The notes: generated from the sequence alone by a model not told the origin. 22,388 nt of DNA from Lachnospiraceae bacterium UBA7060 (GCA_002493835.1 DLAA01000140.1:1-22388), one strand, 5' to 3'. Numbered from the stretch's first letter, positions 7,465 through 16,228 are shown. Numbers and translations are program-made.

Positions 7465-8900
7465 TAATATTGATGATAAATATGGATCAGGGCAATTTCT
7501 TCCGGTTCCAGTTCCAATTCAAAATGGAGTGTGCCTTTTTCTGTTTCTATCTCCTGAATAGACATGTGAGGGGTGCAAATCCGTTTCAGATAATTCACAT
7601 CTTCTTGTCTCATATTGCTCATTGTGTTGAGGCGAACCCATTCATCCAGAACGCTGCCATGGTGAGGGCCGATGGTAAAGGTCTTTATGAAGTGCCGATC
7701 AGCAGGCAGATGGTCCAGATGAAAATCCATGTGCAGAGGTGTGTCACTTGAGGTGAGAGTCTGCGTTTCTTTAATCGAGTGAAGATTTTCTTCCTTCTGG
7801 AAGTAGCGCCGGTTTATCGAATGATAATTATAGCAAATAATGTAGTAACTAAAATGACCGGTAGTGGTGATGAGGTAATTTTCGCCGCTTTTTACTAAAT
7901 AGGTTCCCATGCGCTGCAAGAAGCGAAAGGCGTAGTAAGCGGGCTTGCAAATGTTGTCTTTGGTTAATAGGCCGGGACAGCCATTTAAGATTTCTTGGGA
8001 ATCGTAGTAGGCTGCAGTCAGGTCTAAACCGGAATAATAGCCCATCACATCTATTTCTCCCAGCAAATCAACTGCGTTCTTCATAATATACGTACCCTTG
8101 TAGCAGGTGTCGTTGATATAATTCCGACTGGAAATGGTACAATTCCACTCTGTCACATAAAGGGGGATGTCCATGCCGACTTCTCGAAGCAGTTTTTTAA
8201 CACGTGTGACTTGCCGCTTTAAGAAATTGTCGTCGTCATAAGGACGAAATAGTTGGGGAGGATGATTCTCTTTCTGTAGAGAGGCAGGCTCGTAAGGGTA
8301 GGAAAGAACGGAGAAAAAGTCAGGCTGGTATGGCTGTTCCTTCCAAGCACGCAAAATGGATTCTGCCTCTACATCATTGATCCTCATACCGCAGCCGCCA
8401 ATCACCGCGTCCGGCAGGAGCGGACGGATGACCTCACATGTGGTATTGAAGATATCAAAAAACGAAACGTCTTTCGTCTGTTGTTCCAGAAAGTCATCGT
8501 ACCAGCATTCAAAACACCATTTTTTAACCTGGTCATCATGATAACGCGTGATAATATGATGAAAAAAACGGGTTAACAAAAGTTTATATTCCAGTAGTTG
8601 ATGAAAATTTGGCGGCCGTTCATCCAGTTTCACAAATTCAGATGTGTTTTTTACGATTCGGATGGGTTTGTCAACTAATTCGATAAAGGGCAGTAAGTTG
8701 TTATAAACTAAAAAATCCAGCACTTCGTCAATCTTATCAAAATTCAAAAGATCCGTTTGATGCTCTGTGCGTATTTCCATATCCGTATGGAACAAGTTCC
8801 AGAAACGCACATAACGAAAACCAAGCTCATCCCTCAGGATCAGCGTCTGTTCCCGTACTTTGGCTTTCAACAAATCGCTGGCTCTTCCTATGTTGATCAT
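7464..8900 (-). CDS. GH39-like domain, C-terminal half of a frameshifted AraC-GH39 regulator
   Basis: This frame encodes a beta-xylosidase-like GH39 TIM barrel (MINIGRASDLL, ELGFRYVRFWN) plus a C-terminal beta domain. The nucleophile motif is intact (VTEWN, Glu251 of this frame). The acid/base region reads FECWYDDF where active GH39 enzymes have FEVWNEP, so Asp135 replaces the usual Glu. The open frame continues upstream of ATG 8900 as QVDASIKKPYVKHWIEMINIG, and related proteins are single chains with an N-terminal AraC regulator. One missing A at 9012-9013 separates the two halves; the repaired protein would have 807 residues. The altered acid/base site suggests sugar sensing rather than hydrolysis. 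As an alternative, the observed ATGA overlap with the upstream frame would let it be translated as a separate protein. Confidence 0.85.
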   Translation of the reverse strand: MINIGRASDLLKAKVREQTLILRDELGFRYVRFWNLFHTDMEIRTEHQTDLLNFDKIDEVLDFLVYNNLLPFIELVDKPIRIVKNTSEFVKLDERPPNFHQLLEYKLLLTRFFHHIITRYHDDQVKKWCFECWYDDFLEQQTKDVSFFDIFNTTCEVIRPLLPDAVIGGCGMRINDVEAESILRAWKEQPYQPDFFSVLSYPYEPASLQKENHPPQLFRPYDDDNFLKRQVTRVKKLLREVGMDIPLYVTEWNCTISSRNYINDTCYKGTYIMKNAVDLLGEIDVMGYYSGLDLTAAYYDSQEILNGCPGLLTKDNICKPAYYAFRFLQRMGTYLVKSGENYLITTTGHFSYYIICYNYHSINRRYFQKEENLHSIKETQTLTSSDTPLHMDFHLDHLPADRHFIKTFTIGPHHGSVLDEWVRLNTMSNMRQEDVNYLKRICTPHMSIQEIETEKGTLHFELELEPEEIALIHIYHQY

Positions 8901-9886
8901 CTCGATCCAATGCTTGACATAGGGTTTCTTAATAGAAGCATCAACTTGAATCGTATAATGCCGAATGCTGCGCGGATAATGCTGCTCGATACCCTTTTCT
9001 GCATATAACTCTTAGCCCGCTCATACAAAAGACTCTGTTGGTTGATCTTATTGTCATCTGCGGAAGACTCGGAAAGGAGTTTGGCCCGCATCATCTTCTT
9101 ATAGTCAGTGGGTGTCATCTCATAAGTGTCTTTAAAGATTTTGTTTAATCCGGACGAATTGACAAAACCGTTGTCTACGGCAATACGTGTGACCGGTTTG
9201 TCGGTGTAGAGAAGATCTTCTACGGCATGATGTAACCGGACTTTGTTCATATATTCCAGAAAGTTTGTGCCAAACATTTTTTTAAAGTGGCGTGACAGAT
9301 AGGAGTAGGTTAGATGTACCTGATCGGCCAGATCATTCAAACTGATAGACTGGTTATAATTTTCTTCAATATAGCTGACCACATCATTCATACGCTTGTC
9401 ATATTTGCTCTGGTTCTGTTCAAAGTGTTTGTCGCCGCTCTTCACCAAAAATTGATCACAAAGATAGTGGAGTAACTCATAAAAATAGCTGACGGTCATT
9501 GGATTCGGTGTGGACGGATTTTTGATGATACAGCCAAGCATCTGACGCAGGCAGATCCGTAGGTTGTGATAATATTCACTGCGGTCCAGAGTGGTATTGC
9601 ACCAAAATAGGATGTGATCTTGATCTACATAACGATTCAGCAGAGCGTATGGAATACGAATGCGGAAGATAAGAGAAGCTTCTGCTGTGGTAAGGGAATG
9701 ATGTTTATTCATATTAATAATAATCATATCTTCGTCAAAGAGTTGATAGCTTTCTTCTTCAAGGCATATATGTAATGTTCCCTGAAGGACATAAATGAGT
9801 TCCGTGTCCTGATGAATATGTTCTTCTTCATTACAAATAGAGAATAGATCATATTGAAAATCATTTTCTTTTCTTACACTGATCAT
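8897..9886 (-). CDS. AraC-family regulator, N-terminal half of the frameshifted AraC-GH39 protein
   Basis: The start is ATG 9886, preceded by GCGGAGGC; the longer GTG start at 9916 lies too near the -10 box at 9925-9930. Residues 20-110 form a cupin sensor (HIHQDTELIYVLQGTLHI). Residues 160-260 hold the two AraC helix-turn-helix motifs (SLNDLADQVHLTYSYLSRHFKKMFG, here given as SLNDLADQVHL and LSRHFKKMFG; then VDNGFVNSSGLNKIF). After about residue 291 the frame slips, and the last 38 residues (IIRAAFGIIRFKLM onward) look unrelated to the family. It is divergent from the esterase-transporter-xylosidase operon, whose expression it probably controls in response to xylo-oligosaccharides. Confidence 0.86.
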   Translation of the reverse strand: MISVRKENDFQYDLFSICNEEEHIHQDTELIYVLQGTLHICLEEESYQLFDEDMIIINMNKHHSLTTAEASLIFRIRIPYALLNRYVDQDHILFWCNTTLDRSEYYHNLRICLRQMLGCIIKNPSTPNPMTVSYFYELLHYLCDQFLVKSGDKHFEQNQSKYDKRMNDVVSYIEENYNQSISLNDLADQVHLTYSYLSRHFKKMFGTNFLEYMNKVRLHHAVEDLLYTDKPVTRIAVDNGFVNSSGLNKIFKDTYEMTPTDYKKMMRAKLLSESSADDNKINQQSLLYERAKSYMQKRVSSSIIRAAFGIIRFKLMLLLRNPMSSIGSR

Positions 9887-9924
9887 AATTGCCTCCGCGC
9901 CCAATTGTGGATTCACTTTTTCTC

Positions 9925-9930
9925 ATTATA
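9925..9930 (-). promoter_or_regulatory. -10 box of the AraC-GH39 gene
   Basis: The minus strand reads TGATATAAT here, a perfect extended -10 hexamer about 39 bases before ATG 9886. The -35 position falls in the T-rich arm of the hairpin at 9949-9984 and does not match TTGACA well, which would suit an activator-dependent promoter. Confidence 0.5.
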
Positions 9931-9948
9931 TCATGTCATTCGCTACAA

Positions 9949-9984
9949 AAAAAGGCAAAAAATCGGCATGTTTTTTGCCTTTTT
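9949..9984. repeat. 14-bp inverted repeat in the divergent regulatory region
   Basis: AAAAAGGCAAAAAA (9949-9962) and TTTTTTGCCTTTTT (9971-9984) are exact complements around an eight-base loop. The repeat sits immediately upstream of the AraC -10 box, and about 150 bases before the esterase start. It could be a regulator binding site, or an intrinsic terminator that blocks stray transcription in either direction, since both strands end in a T run. Confidence 0.6.
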
Positions 9985-10134
9985 GGCTTTTCCAAAAAAC
10001 AGTCTCATGAAAAAAGGAAAAAAGAGATAGAAAATAAGAAAACTCATTTGTATCTGATAGAGCCAGCGCAAGGTAAAATATAGTCAATAAAAACGAAAAC
10101 AAAAATACAAAAAAGAAGGAGGAGGAGATTTGTA

Positions 10135-10947
10135 ATGGCTGTATTCGAAGTAAATTTTTTTTCACAATCATTGAACAGAAATGTTCCGCTATGTGTGGTT
10201 TTGCCCACAGATAAACCGTGGTTTCCAGGGATGCGGAAAAGAGAGGAAGGAAAGCCGTATAAAACATTGTACTTATTACACGGTGTGACGGACAACTATA
10301 CAAACTGGCTGTACAACACCCGCATCCGGAGATGGGCGGAAGATGAGGATCTGGCAGTGGTAATGCCCTCAGGAGATAATTCGTTTTACGTGGATCATGC
10401 GTGGGACGGCAATATGTACGGTGAATTTATCGGGAAAGAATTAGTTGCGCTTACAAGAAAAACATTTCCGCTGTCTTCAGAGCGTGGGGATACCTATATT
10501 GCCGGTCTTTCCATGGGCGGATACGGTGCGATGAAAAACGGACTGGAATATCATGAAACATTTGGTGCAATTGCCACTCTATCAGGAGCATTTGTCGTGG
10601 ATGAGCATGTAGCAAAGATACCGGAAAATCCTTTCTATTTTATTGATACAAGAGAATATAAACAGGGTTGTTTCGGCGCGGATCTGGAAGCGGCTGGAAA
10701 GAGTACGCTGAATATTAAAGTGCTGATTGAGGAAAAACAGAAAGAGGGAATTGCATTTCCAAAGATTTACATGGCTTGTGGAAACCAGGATTCACTTTTA
10801 CCCAAGAATCGGGATGTTCATGAATGTCTGTCCCGATTTGGAATCGAGCATACGTTTGAGGTCGGGGAAGGCAATCATGAGTGGGATTTTTGGGATACTT
10901 ATATCAAGAAAATATTAGAGTGGCTGCCACTGGAAGGGCATGAATAA
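10135..10947 (+). CDS. CE1-like alpha/beta-hydrolase esterase (probable acetyl-xylan/feruloyl esterase)
   Basis: A 270-residue alpha/beta hydrolase of the esterase D/CE1 type. The nucleophile elbow is GLSMGGYG (Ser126), and Asp219 (CGNQDSLL) and His248 (EGNHEWDFW) complete the triad. LLHGVTDNYTNW at about residue 47 supplies the oxyanion loop. No signal peptide is present, so it acts in the cytoplasm on imported substrate. The start at ATG 10135 follows AAGGAGGAGGAG. It is the first gene of the plus-strand operon with two sugar symporters, GH3 and GH43, which points to removing acetyl or other acyl groups from imported xylo-oligosaccharides. The family also includes esterases acting on S-formylglutathione, which the context makes unlikely. 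Confidence 0.88.
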   Translation: MAVFEVNFFSQSLNRNVPLCVVLPTDKPWFPGMRKREEGKPYKTLYLLHGVTDNYTNWLYNTRIRRWAEDEDLAVVMPSGDNSFYVDHAWDGNMYGEFIGKELVALTRKTFPLSSERGDTYIAGLSMGGYGAMKNGLEYHETFGAIATLSGAFVVDEHVAKIPENPFYFIDTREYKQGCFGADLEAAGKSTLNIKVLIEEKQKEGIAFPKIYMACGNQDSLLPKNRDVHECLSRFGIEHTFEVGEGNHEWDFWDTYIKKILEWLPLEGHE

Positions 10948-10979
10948 ACAAAGGATCCGTGACGAAAGGAGAAGAGAAA

Positions 10980-12401
10980 ATGAATGAGAATAATGGTGTT
11001 AATACGCAAAATGAAACAGCCGTAAAGCTGCCCATGTGGAGAAAGATTGGATATGGTCTTGGCGAATCCGCCTCCGGACTCTCCTTTACCATGATTGGCA
11101 GTTATCTGACTGTATTTTATTCGGATGTAGTCGGTTTGGCGCCGGCAGTGATTTCGATTGTCATGCTGGTGGCGCGAATCTGGCAGGCACTCTGTGACCC
11201 GATATTTGGAAGCGTTGCAGAGAATACCAATACCAAATGGGGAAGATATCGTCCTTATATTTTGTTTGGCGCACCGCTTTTGGCGGTATTCAGTGCGCTG
11301 ACATTTTTGAATCTTGATATTCCTGATTCTGCGAAAGCATTCTGGTGCGCAATTACTTATCTGCTTAGCGCAACAATATATTCTTTTGCAAATGGCGCTG
11401 TTGGAAGTATAGTAAATTCACTGACTTCTATCAATGCAGAGCGTGTATCTGCCAATGCGGTAAAAGGTATTGTTTCCAGCGGAAGTAATATGATCCTGAG
11501 TGCAGTAACGATGCCGCTGATCCTGTTCTTTGGTGCAGGTGACGCCGCTTCTTCACGAGGTTATTTCATGACGGCAGTTGTGTTTTCTATCTGCTCATTA
11601 CCTCTTTTTCTTATCTGCTTTGCGTCTACGAAAGAGGTAATTGGAGGCGGCAATGCACGTGCAAAAGGAGAGAAGAGGCCCAATCCGGTAATAATGATTA
11701 TTAAATCATTTGCAGGTGCCGTAAAAGACCGGAATGTGGCTTGGCTGATGACCGCGATGATCGTATATTTGACAGGTTTGTTCGGGCGTATCGGAATCAT
11801 GGTTTACTTCTTTATCTACATACTAAAGGATCCGATGGGAATGGCTGCGTTTGGAACGGCTATGACAGGCGGTATGATGGTTGTGAATTTCTATACGCCA
11901 TTTTTATTAAACCGGATCGACAAAAAGATTGTTGGTGTAATTTCCTGTATCCTGCAGGCAGCATGCTGCGTCACATTTTACTTTATGGGTCAGGCAGGCG
12001 TGGCAAGCATTATCGTGGCAGTCGTTGGATTTATCTATGGTGCAACCAATATGGTAACAATGGTATCTGTGTCCCTGGTTGGTGAATTGATCGATGATAA
12101 TTGGCTGAGAACCGGTGTACGTTCAGACGGAACGATTGGTGCGGCAATCGGATTCTCTACAAAGATTGCAAACGCGATTGGCGGCTCCATAGGGATTGTC
12201 GCGTTAGGTGCGGTTGGATTCGTGGCAAATGCGGAAATGGCTCCGGAAGTATTGACAAGAATGAATGCAGTGATCAATTTCATGCCGGCAGCATTCTTCC
12301 TGCTTGCAATCATTCCGTTTATGATGATCCGTATGACTAACAAAAAAGGCCGAGAAAATGAAGAAAAGATCAAAGCTATGGCGGCATCTTCGAGCAAATA
12401 A
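10980..12401 (+). CDS. GPH-family cation:glycoside symporter (xyloside type), copy 1
   Basis: A 473-residue membrane protein with about 12 hydrophobic helices, of the glycoside-pentoside-hexuronide:cation symporter family (MelB/XylP/XynP). Recognisable parts are KIGYGLGESASGL at the start, SYLTVFYSDVVGL in helix 2, the RIWQALCDPIFGSVAENTNTKWGRYRP loop (shown as ARIWQALCDPIFG and TKWGRYRPYIL), and STKEV before the central loop. It would import xylosides or xylo-oligosaccharides with Na+ or H+. ATG 10980 follows GAAAGGAGAAGAG; the in-frame GTG at 10959 overlaps no site. It begins 33 bases after the esterase. A second symporter of exactly the same length lies two genes downstream. Confidence 0.92.
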   Translation: MNENNGVNTQNETAVKLPMWRKIGYGLGESASGLSFTMIGSYLTVFYSDVVGLAPAVISIVMLVARIWQALCDPIFGSVAENTNTKWGRYRPYILFGAPLLAVFSALTFLNLDIPDSAKAFWCAITYLLSATIYSFANGAVGSIVNSLTSINAERVSANAVKGIVSSGSNMILSAVTMPLILFFGAGDAASSRGYFMTAVVFSICSLPLFLICFASTKEVIGGGNARAKGEKRPNPVIMIIKSFAGAVKDRNVAWLMTAMIVYLTGLFGRIGIMVYFFIYILKDPMGMAAFGTAMTGGMMVVNFYTPFLLNRIDKKIVGVISCILQAACCVTFYFMGQAGVASIIVAVVGFIYGATNMVTMVSVSLVGELIDDNWLRTGVRSDGTIGAAIGFSTKIANAIGGSIGIVALGAVGFVANAEMAPEVLTRMNAVINFMPAAFFLLAIIPFMMIRMTNKKGRENEEKIKAMAASSSK

Positions 12402-12416
12402 GAAACTGAGTTCTGA

Positions 12417-12443
12417 AAATTTGTGCCGGAGCGTCACAAATTT
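12417..12443 (+). repeat. Intercistronic hairpin between symporter 1 and GH3
   Basis: AAATTTGTG (12417-12425) and CACAAATTT (12435-12443) form a perfect 9-bp stem with a nine-base loop. No T run follows, so full termination is unlikely. It may stabilise or process the operon mRNA, or lower expression of the genes downstream. Confidence 0.5.
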
Positions 12444-12512
12444 GTCTGATGGTAGACGCTAATTTGAAATTTGCTTCGCCCGTCGCGTAAACGTTCCAGA
12501 ATGGAGACTAAA

Positions 12513-14726
12513 ATGAAATTGACAACTGAACAAATGGAAAAGGTAGAAAACCTGTTATCTCAGATGACATTAGATGAAAAAATAGGACAGACAAATCTGG
12601 AATCTCCATCAATCGTAGGTGGTTTTGATGTGTCATTTGAAGAATTGATTGAGATGGTGAATGACGGGAGAGTATCACAGGATGAATTCAAGAAGATCAT
12701 GTCCACCGCAAGCCGGGATTATCATGAAGATGATATTCGTGCGGGTCTGGTGGGGGGTATGATGGGGGACGATCCGGTAAAAGCAAATGAGTTACAGAAG
12801 ATTGCTGTGGAAGAGAGCCGCCTTGGCATTCCGCTGATTATGGGATATGACGTTATCCATGGTTTGCGAACGGTGTACCCGATTGCAATCGCAGAGGCGG
12901 GAACCTTTGACCCGGAACTGTTTGAGAGAACCGCCCAGGTTGCGGCAAAGGAATCCAGAGCCAGCGGAATCGAATGGAATTTTGCACCGATGATTGATGT
13001 CGCAAGGGATGCGAGATGGGGGCGGGTATCGGAAGGCCCAGGTGAAGATCCGTATCTGGCTTCCTGCTTTGCAAAAGCGAAAATCCGTGGTCTTCAGAAC
13101 GATCAGAGCTCCACGGAAAATTATGTGGCGGCCTGCTTAAAGCACTATGTGGCGTATGGTGCCTGTGAATCAGGACGGGATTATAATACGACCAGCATGT
13201 CTGTTTCCCAATTGCATAACGTGTATCTGCCACCGTTTAAAGCAGCGGTAGAAGAGGGAGCTGCTTCCGCAATGGCATCTTTCAACGACTTGAACGGTGT
13301 TCCGTGTACACTGAATCCGTATACTCTGCGCGACACGCTGAAAGAGCGTTACAAGATGAACGGTTTCGTAGTCAGCGATGCCAATGGGATTGTGGAATGT
13401 GTGACACATGGCATTGCGGAAGATGCGAAAGACGCAGGCATTCAGTCCATGAACGCAGGACTTGATATGGATATGGGAACCCATATTTACAAGGAGTATC
13501 TAAAAGAAGCGATTGAGACAGGAAAAGTGTCCATGGAAGTTCTGGATGATGCGGTCAGAAGAATTCTGATGGTGAAGATGTGGCTGGGTCTGTTTGAGAA
13601 TCCATATGTTTCTGAAAAAAATATCGAAAAATACAAGACTTTACCGGAAGAACATGTAGCAGTCTCTCTGGAAGCGGCAAAAAAATCCATTGTTCTTCTG
13701 AAAAACGAGGGGCAGGTGCTGCCACTTAATAGAAAGCAGAAGATCAGCCTAGTTGGAACCCTTGCGGCAAACCGCGATGAAGTCTGCGGTGCGTGGGCCA
13801 TGGGATGGAAGAGTGAAGACTGTGTATCCATATGGGAAGGATTGAAGAACAGTGGCGCGGACGTGGCTTATTATCTGTGTGGCGGTCCCGAGGATGAGAT
13901 CAATGAGGATGAAATTGTAAAAGCATGTATAGAGGGCGATGTGGTCGTTGCGGTCATTGGCGAGCTTGTCAATATGACCGGTGAGGCTTCTTCCAAAGCG
14001 AATATTGAGATGCCGGGTAAACAGAGACAGATGATGGAAAGCCTCTTGGAAAAAACGAAGGCGGCGGGAAAATCCCTTGTTACAGTATTGATGAATGGTC
14101 GTCCGCTTGGGCTTGGCTGGGAGGATGCACATCTGCCGGTTATCGTGGAGGCATGGCATCTTGGCGTGCAGATGGGAAATGCAGTAGCGGCGGTATTGTT
14201 TGGCGATGAGAATCCGAGTGCAAAACTGGCATCCTCCTTTCCGTCCATGAACGGACAGTGCCCGATTTATTATAACCATCCGAGTACCGGAAGACCTGGC
14301 AGTAAGAGCAAGTTTACATCCCGCTATTTAGACGCACCTTTCGAAGCATTGTATCCCTTTGGTTACGGCTTAAGCTATACGACATTTATATACGGCGAAA
14401 TGCAGGTGGAAGAAACAGCAGATACCTATGATATCAGAGTGGGGTTGAAAAATGACGGAGAAAGAGATGGTACGGAGATCGTCCAGCTTTATATGCAGGA
14501 TGTGACAGCAAGTTTAGTGCGTCCGGTAAAAGAATTGAAAGGATTTGTCCGCGTAGACCTGAAAGCGGGAGAAGAAAAGAAAGTGACGATTTCTCTCGCA
14601 AAAGCAGATATGGGGTTCTACGACAATCAGGGGACATATGTATTAGAAGATGGCTTGTTCCGTTTATATATCGGTGGAAACTCCAGAGACTGCCAGTGCA
14701 GGGAAGTCAGAGCATCTTTTAAGTAA
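12513..14726 (+). CDS. GH3 beta-glycosidase (beta-xylosidase/beta-glucosidase), cytoplasmic
   Basis: A 737-residue GH3 enzyme without signal peptide. The N-terminal TIM barrel includes PLIMGYDVIHGLRTVYPI and EWNFAPMIDVARDARWGRVSEGPGEDP (a substrate-binding stretch shown as NFAPMIDVARDARWGR). The nucleophile is Asp289 in GFVVSDANG. The alpha/beta sandwich follows from about residue 390, and the C-terminal fibronectin-III-like domain from about 640 (LKNDGERDGTEIVQLYMQD). I chose ATG 12513, which has GGAG seven bases before it, over ATG 12501. It would release xylose, glucose or arabinose from the non-reducing end of imported oligosaccharides. Its place between two xyloside-type symporters and upstream of GH43 favours xylose, though the sequence alone does not fix the substrate. 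Confidence 0.93.
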   Translation: MKLTTEQMEKVENLLSQMTLDEKIGQTNLESPSIVGGFDVSFEELIEMVNDGRVSQDEFKKIMSTASRDYHEDDIRAGLVGGMMGDDPVKANELQKIAVEESRLGIPLIMGYDVIHGLRTVYPIAIAEAGTFDPELFERTAQVAAKESRASGIEWNFAPMIDVARDARWGRVSEGPGEDPYLASCFAKAKIRGLQNDQSSTENYVAACLKHYVAYGACESGRDYNTTSMSVSQLHNVYLPPFKAAVEEGAASAMASFNDLNGVPCTLNPYTLRDTLKERYKMNGFVVSDANGIVECVTHGIAEDAKDAGIQSMNAGLDMDMGTHIYKEYLKEAIETGKVSMEVLDDAVRRILMVKMWLGLFENPYVSEKNIEKYKTLPEEHVAVSLEAAKKSIVLLKNEGQVLPLNRKQKISLVGTLAANRDEVCGAWAMGWKSEDCVSIWEGLKNSGADVAYYLCGGPEDEINEDEIVKACIEGDVVVAVIGELVNMTGEASSKANIEMPGKQRQMMESLLEKTKAAGKSLVTVLMNGRPLGLGWEDAHLPVIVEAWHLGVQMGNAVAAVLFGDENPSAKLASSFPSMNGQCPIYYNHPSTGRPGSKSKFTSRYLDAPFEALYPFGYGLSYTTFIYGEMQVEETADTYDIRVGLKNDGERDGTEIVQLYMQDVTASLVRPVKELKGFVRVDLKAGEEKKVTISLAKADMGFYDNQGTYVLEDGLFRLYIGGNSRDCQCREVRASFK

Positions 14727-14757
14727 AGAGAATCAAATATCCTGTGCATAAAAAATG

Positions 14758-14785
14758 ACAAGGCAGATTTTGGAATCTGCCTTGT
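14758..14785. repeat. Perfect 12-bp hairpin between GH3 and symporter 2
   Basis: ACAAGGCAGATT (14758-14769) and AATCTGCCTTGT (14774-14785) pair fully around TTGG. On the plus strand no T run follows, and the ribosome binding site of the next gene begins directly after it. On the minus strand it is followed by a T6 run. It may be an mRNA-stabilising element or a partial terminator that sets the ratio of GH3 to the second symporter. Confidence 0.55.
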
Positions 14786-14806
14786 TGAAAGGAGGGAAGA
14801 AGGAAA

Positions 14807-16228
14807 ATGAGTGAAAATACAAATAAGGATGTGCAGTCAGACATTGGTGTAAATAAAAAACTTTCTATTTTCACTAAGATTGGATATAGTTTCGGTGAGA
14901 TAGGTTCCCAATGCTCCTGGACATTGATCAGTTCTTACCTGACAGTGTTTTATACAGATGTAGTGGGTTTGACTCCAATGGTGATTTCGGCGATTATGCT
15001 GATTGCGCGTATCTGGGATGCTGTCAATGACCCCATGTTTGGAGCAATCGCGGAGAATACCCATACGAAGTGGGGGCGTTTCCGCCCCTATATTCTCTGG
15101 GGAGCCCCGATACTTGCACTTACCAACTGCCTTACATTCCTGAATCTGGATATTCCGAGCGGCTGGAAAGCAATTTGGTGCGGGGCTACTTATATCGCCT
15201 GTGGAATGGCCTATACGGCAGTTAATATTTCTGTGCAGTGTGTAGCAAACTGTATGACGGCATTGAATGAAGAACGTGTTGCCCTGAATGCGTTCAAAGG
15301 AATCGGGTCCGGTCTGATAGCAATGCTGATCAATGCAGTGACTATGCCGATGATCCTTTACTTTGGCGGCGGTTCCGCTGCGTCAGAAAAGGGATATTTT
15401 ATGGCAGCTCTGGTATTCTCCATTGTGTGTATTCCCTGTTTTTGGGTCTGCTTTGCATCTACAAAGGAGGTTCTTGGAGGCAGGGGAAAAAGGGAAAGCA
15501 TTGCCGATACCATGCGGAACCTGGTGAATTCTTTTAAGATTACCTTCAAAGACCGCAATGCCGTATTTCTGATGTTAGCCATGCTGACATTCCTGACTGG
15601 TTTATTCGGAAGATTAGGTATCATGGCCTATTATTTTATCTACGTGATGGGCAGTCCGGTCCTGATCGCAGGATTTGCGACGGCGGTGTCCGCAGGTTTG
15701 TTAGTGGTAAATTTCTATGCACCACTTCTTTTGAATAAGTTCAGTAAGAAATATATAGGCGCTGTCGGATGTATTTTGCAGGCATTATGCTGTGTGTTTT
15801 TCTATGTGATTGGTGAGAACAATCTGGTGTCCCTGGTGGTGCCGTCCGGATTTTTGTACGGAGTGACTAATTTAGTTTCGCTTTCCTGCTTTACACTGAG
15901 TGCGGAGATTATCGACGACAACTGGATCAGAACAGGCGTGCGTTCCGATGGCGTTATCCAGTCCTGTGTTTCTTTCTCTACAAAGCTTGGCAATGCCATC
16001 GGCGGTTCCATTGGAATCCTGGCTTTGAGTGCGGTTGGTTATGTGGCAAATGCGGAGAATCTTGGCGCGGATATACTTACGAAAATGGATATGGTGATCA
16101 ATTTTGCGCCTGCTGCGTTTTATATTGTTGCAACAATTATGTTCTTGTCCGTTGGCATGACCAAAGAAAAGGCAAAGGCCAATGAAGCCAAGATTGCAGA
16201 ATTAATTGTACAGGGCAAATTAAAGTAG
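14807..16228 (+). CDS. GPH-family cation:glycoside symporter (xyloside type), copy 2
   Basis: A 473-residue symporter clearly paralogous to the one at 10980: same length, and matching stretches such as SSYLTVFYTDVVGLTPMVIS, NTHTKWGRFRPYILWGAP, TFLNLDIP and ASTKEVLGG. The C-terminal third repeats DDNWIRTGVRSDG and STKLGNAIGGSIGI. The start at ATG 14807 follows AAAGGAGGGAAG. It sits directly upstream of GH43, so the locus alternates symporter, hydrolase, symporter, hydrolase. The two copies may differ in preferred chain length or side group, or one may handle substrate released by another organism's xylanase. Divergence is greatest in the region of helices 4-6 (from about residue 115 to 165). 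Confidence 0.92.
   Translation: MSENTNKDVQSDIGVNKKLSIFTKIGYSFGEIGSQCSWTLISSYLTVFYTDVVGLTPMVISAIMLIARIWDAVNDPMFGAIAENTHTKWGRFRPYILWGAPILALTNCLTFLNLDIPSGWKAIWCGATYIACGMAYTAVNISVQCVANCMTALNEERVALNAFKGIGSGLIAMLINAVTMPMILYFGGGSAASEKGYFMAALVFSIVCIPCFWVCFASTKEVLGGRGKRESIADTMRNLVNSFKITFKDRNAVFLMLAMLTFLTGLFGRLGIMAYYFIYVMGSPVLIAGFATAVSAGLLVVNFYAPLLLNKFSKKYIGAVGCILQALCCVFFYVIGENNLVSLVVPSGFLYGVTNLVSLSCFTLSAEIIDDNWIRTGVRSDGVIQSCVSFSTKLGNAIGGSIGILALSAVGYVANAENLGADILTKMDMVINFAPAAFYIVATIMFLSVGMTKEKAKANEAKIAELIVQGKLK

Noticed and set aside
8897..8900. ATGA overlap as evidence of two separate, translationally coupled genes (AraC and GH39)
   Set aside because: The GH39 frame is open and family-like upstream of that ATG, the AraC frame loses similarity before its stop, and the ATG has only a weak ribosome binding site. 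A frameshift in one fused gene explains all three; the coupled-gene reading remains a weak alternative.
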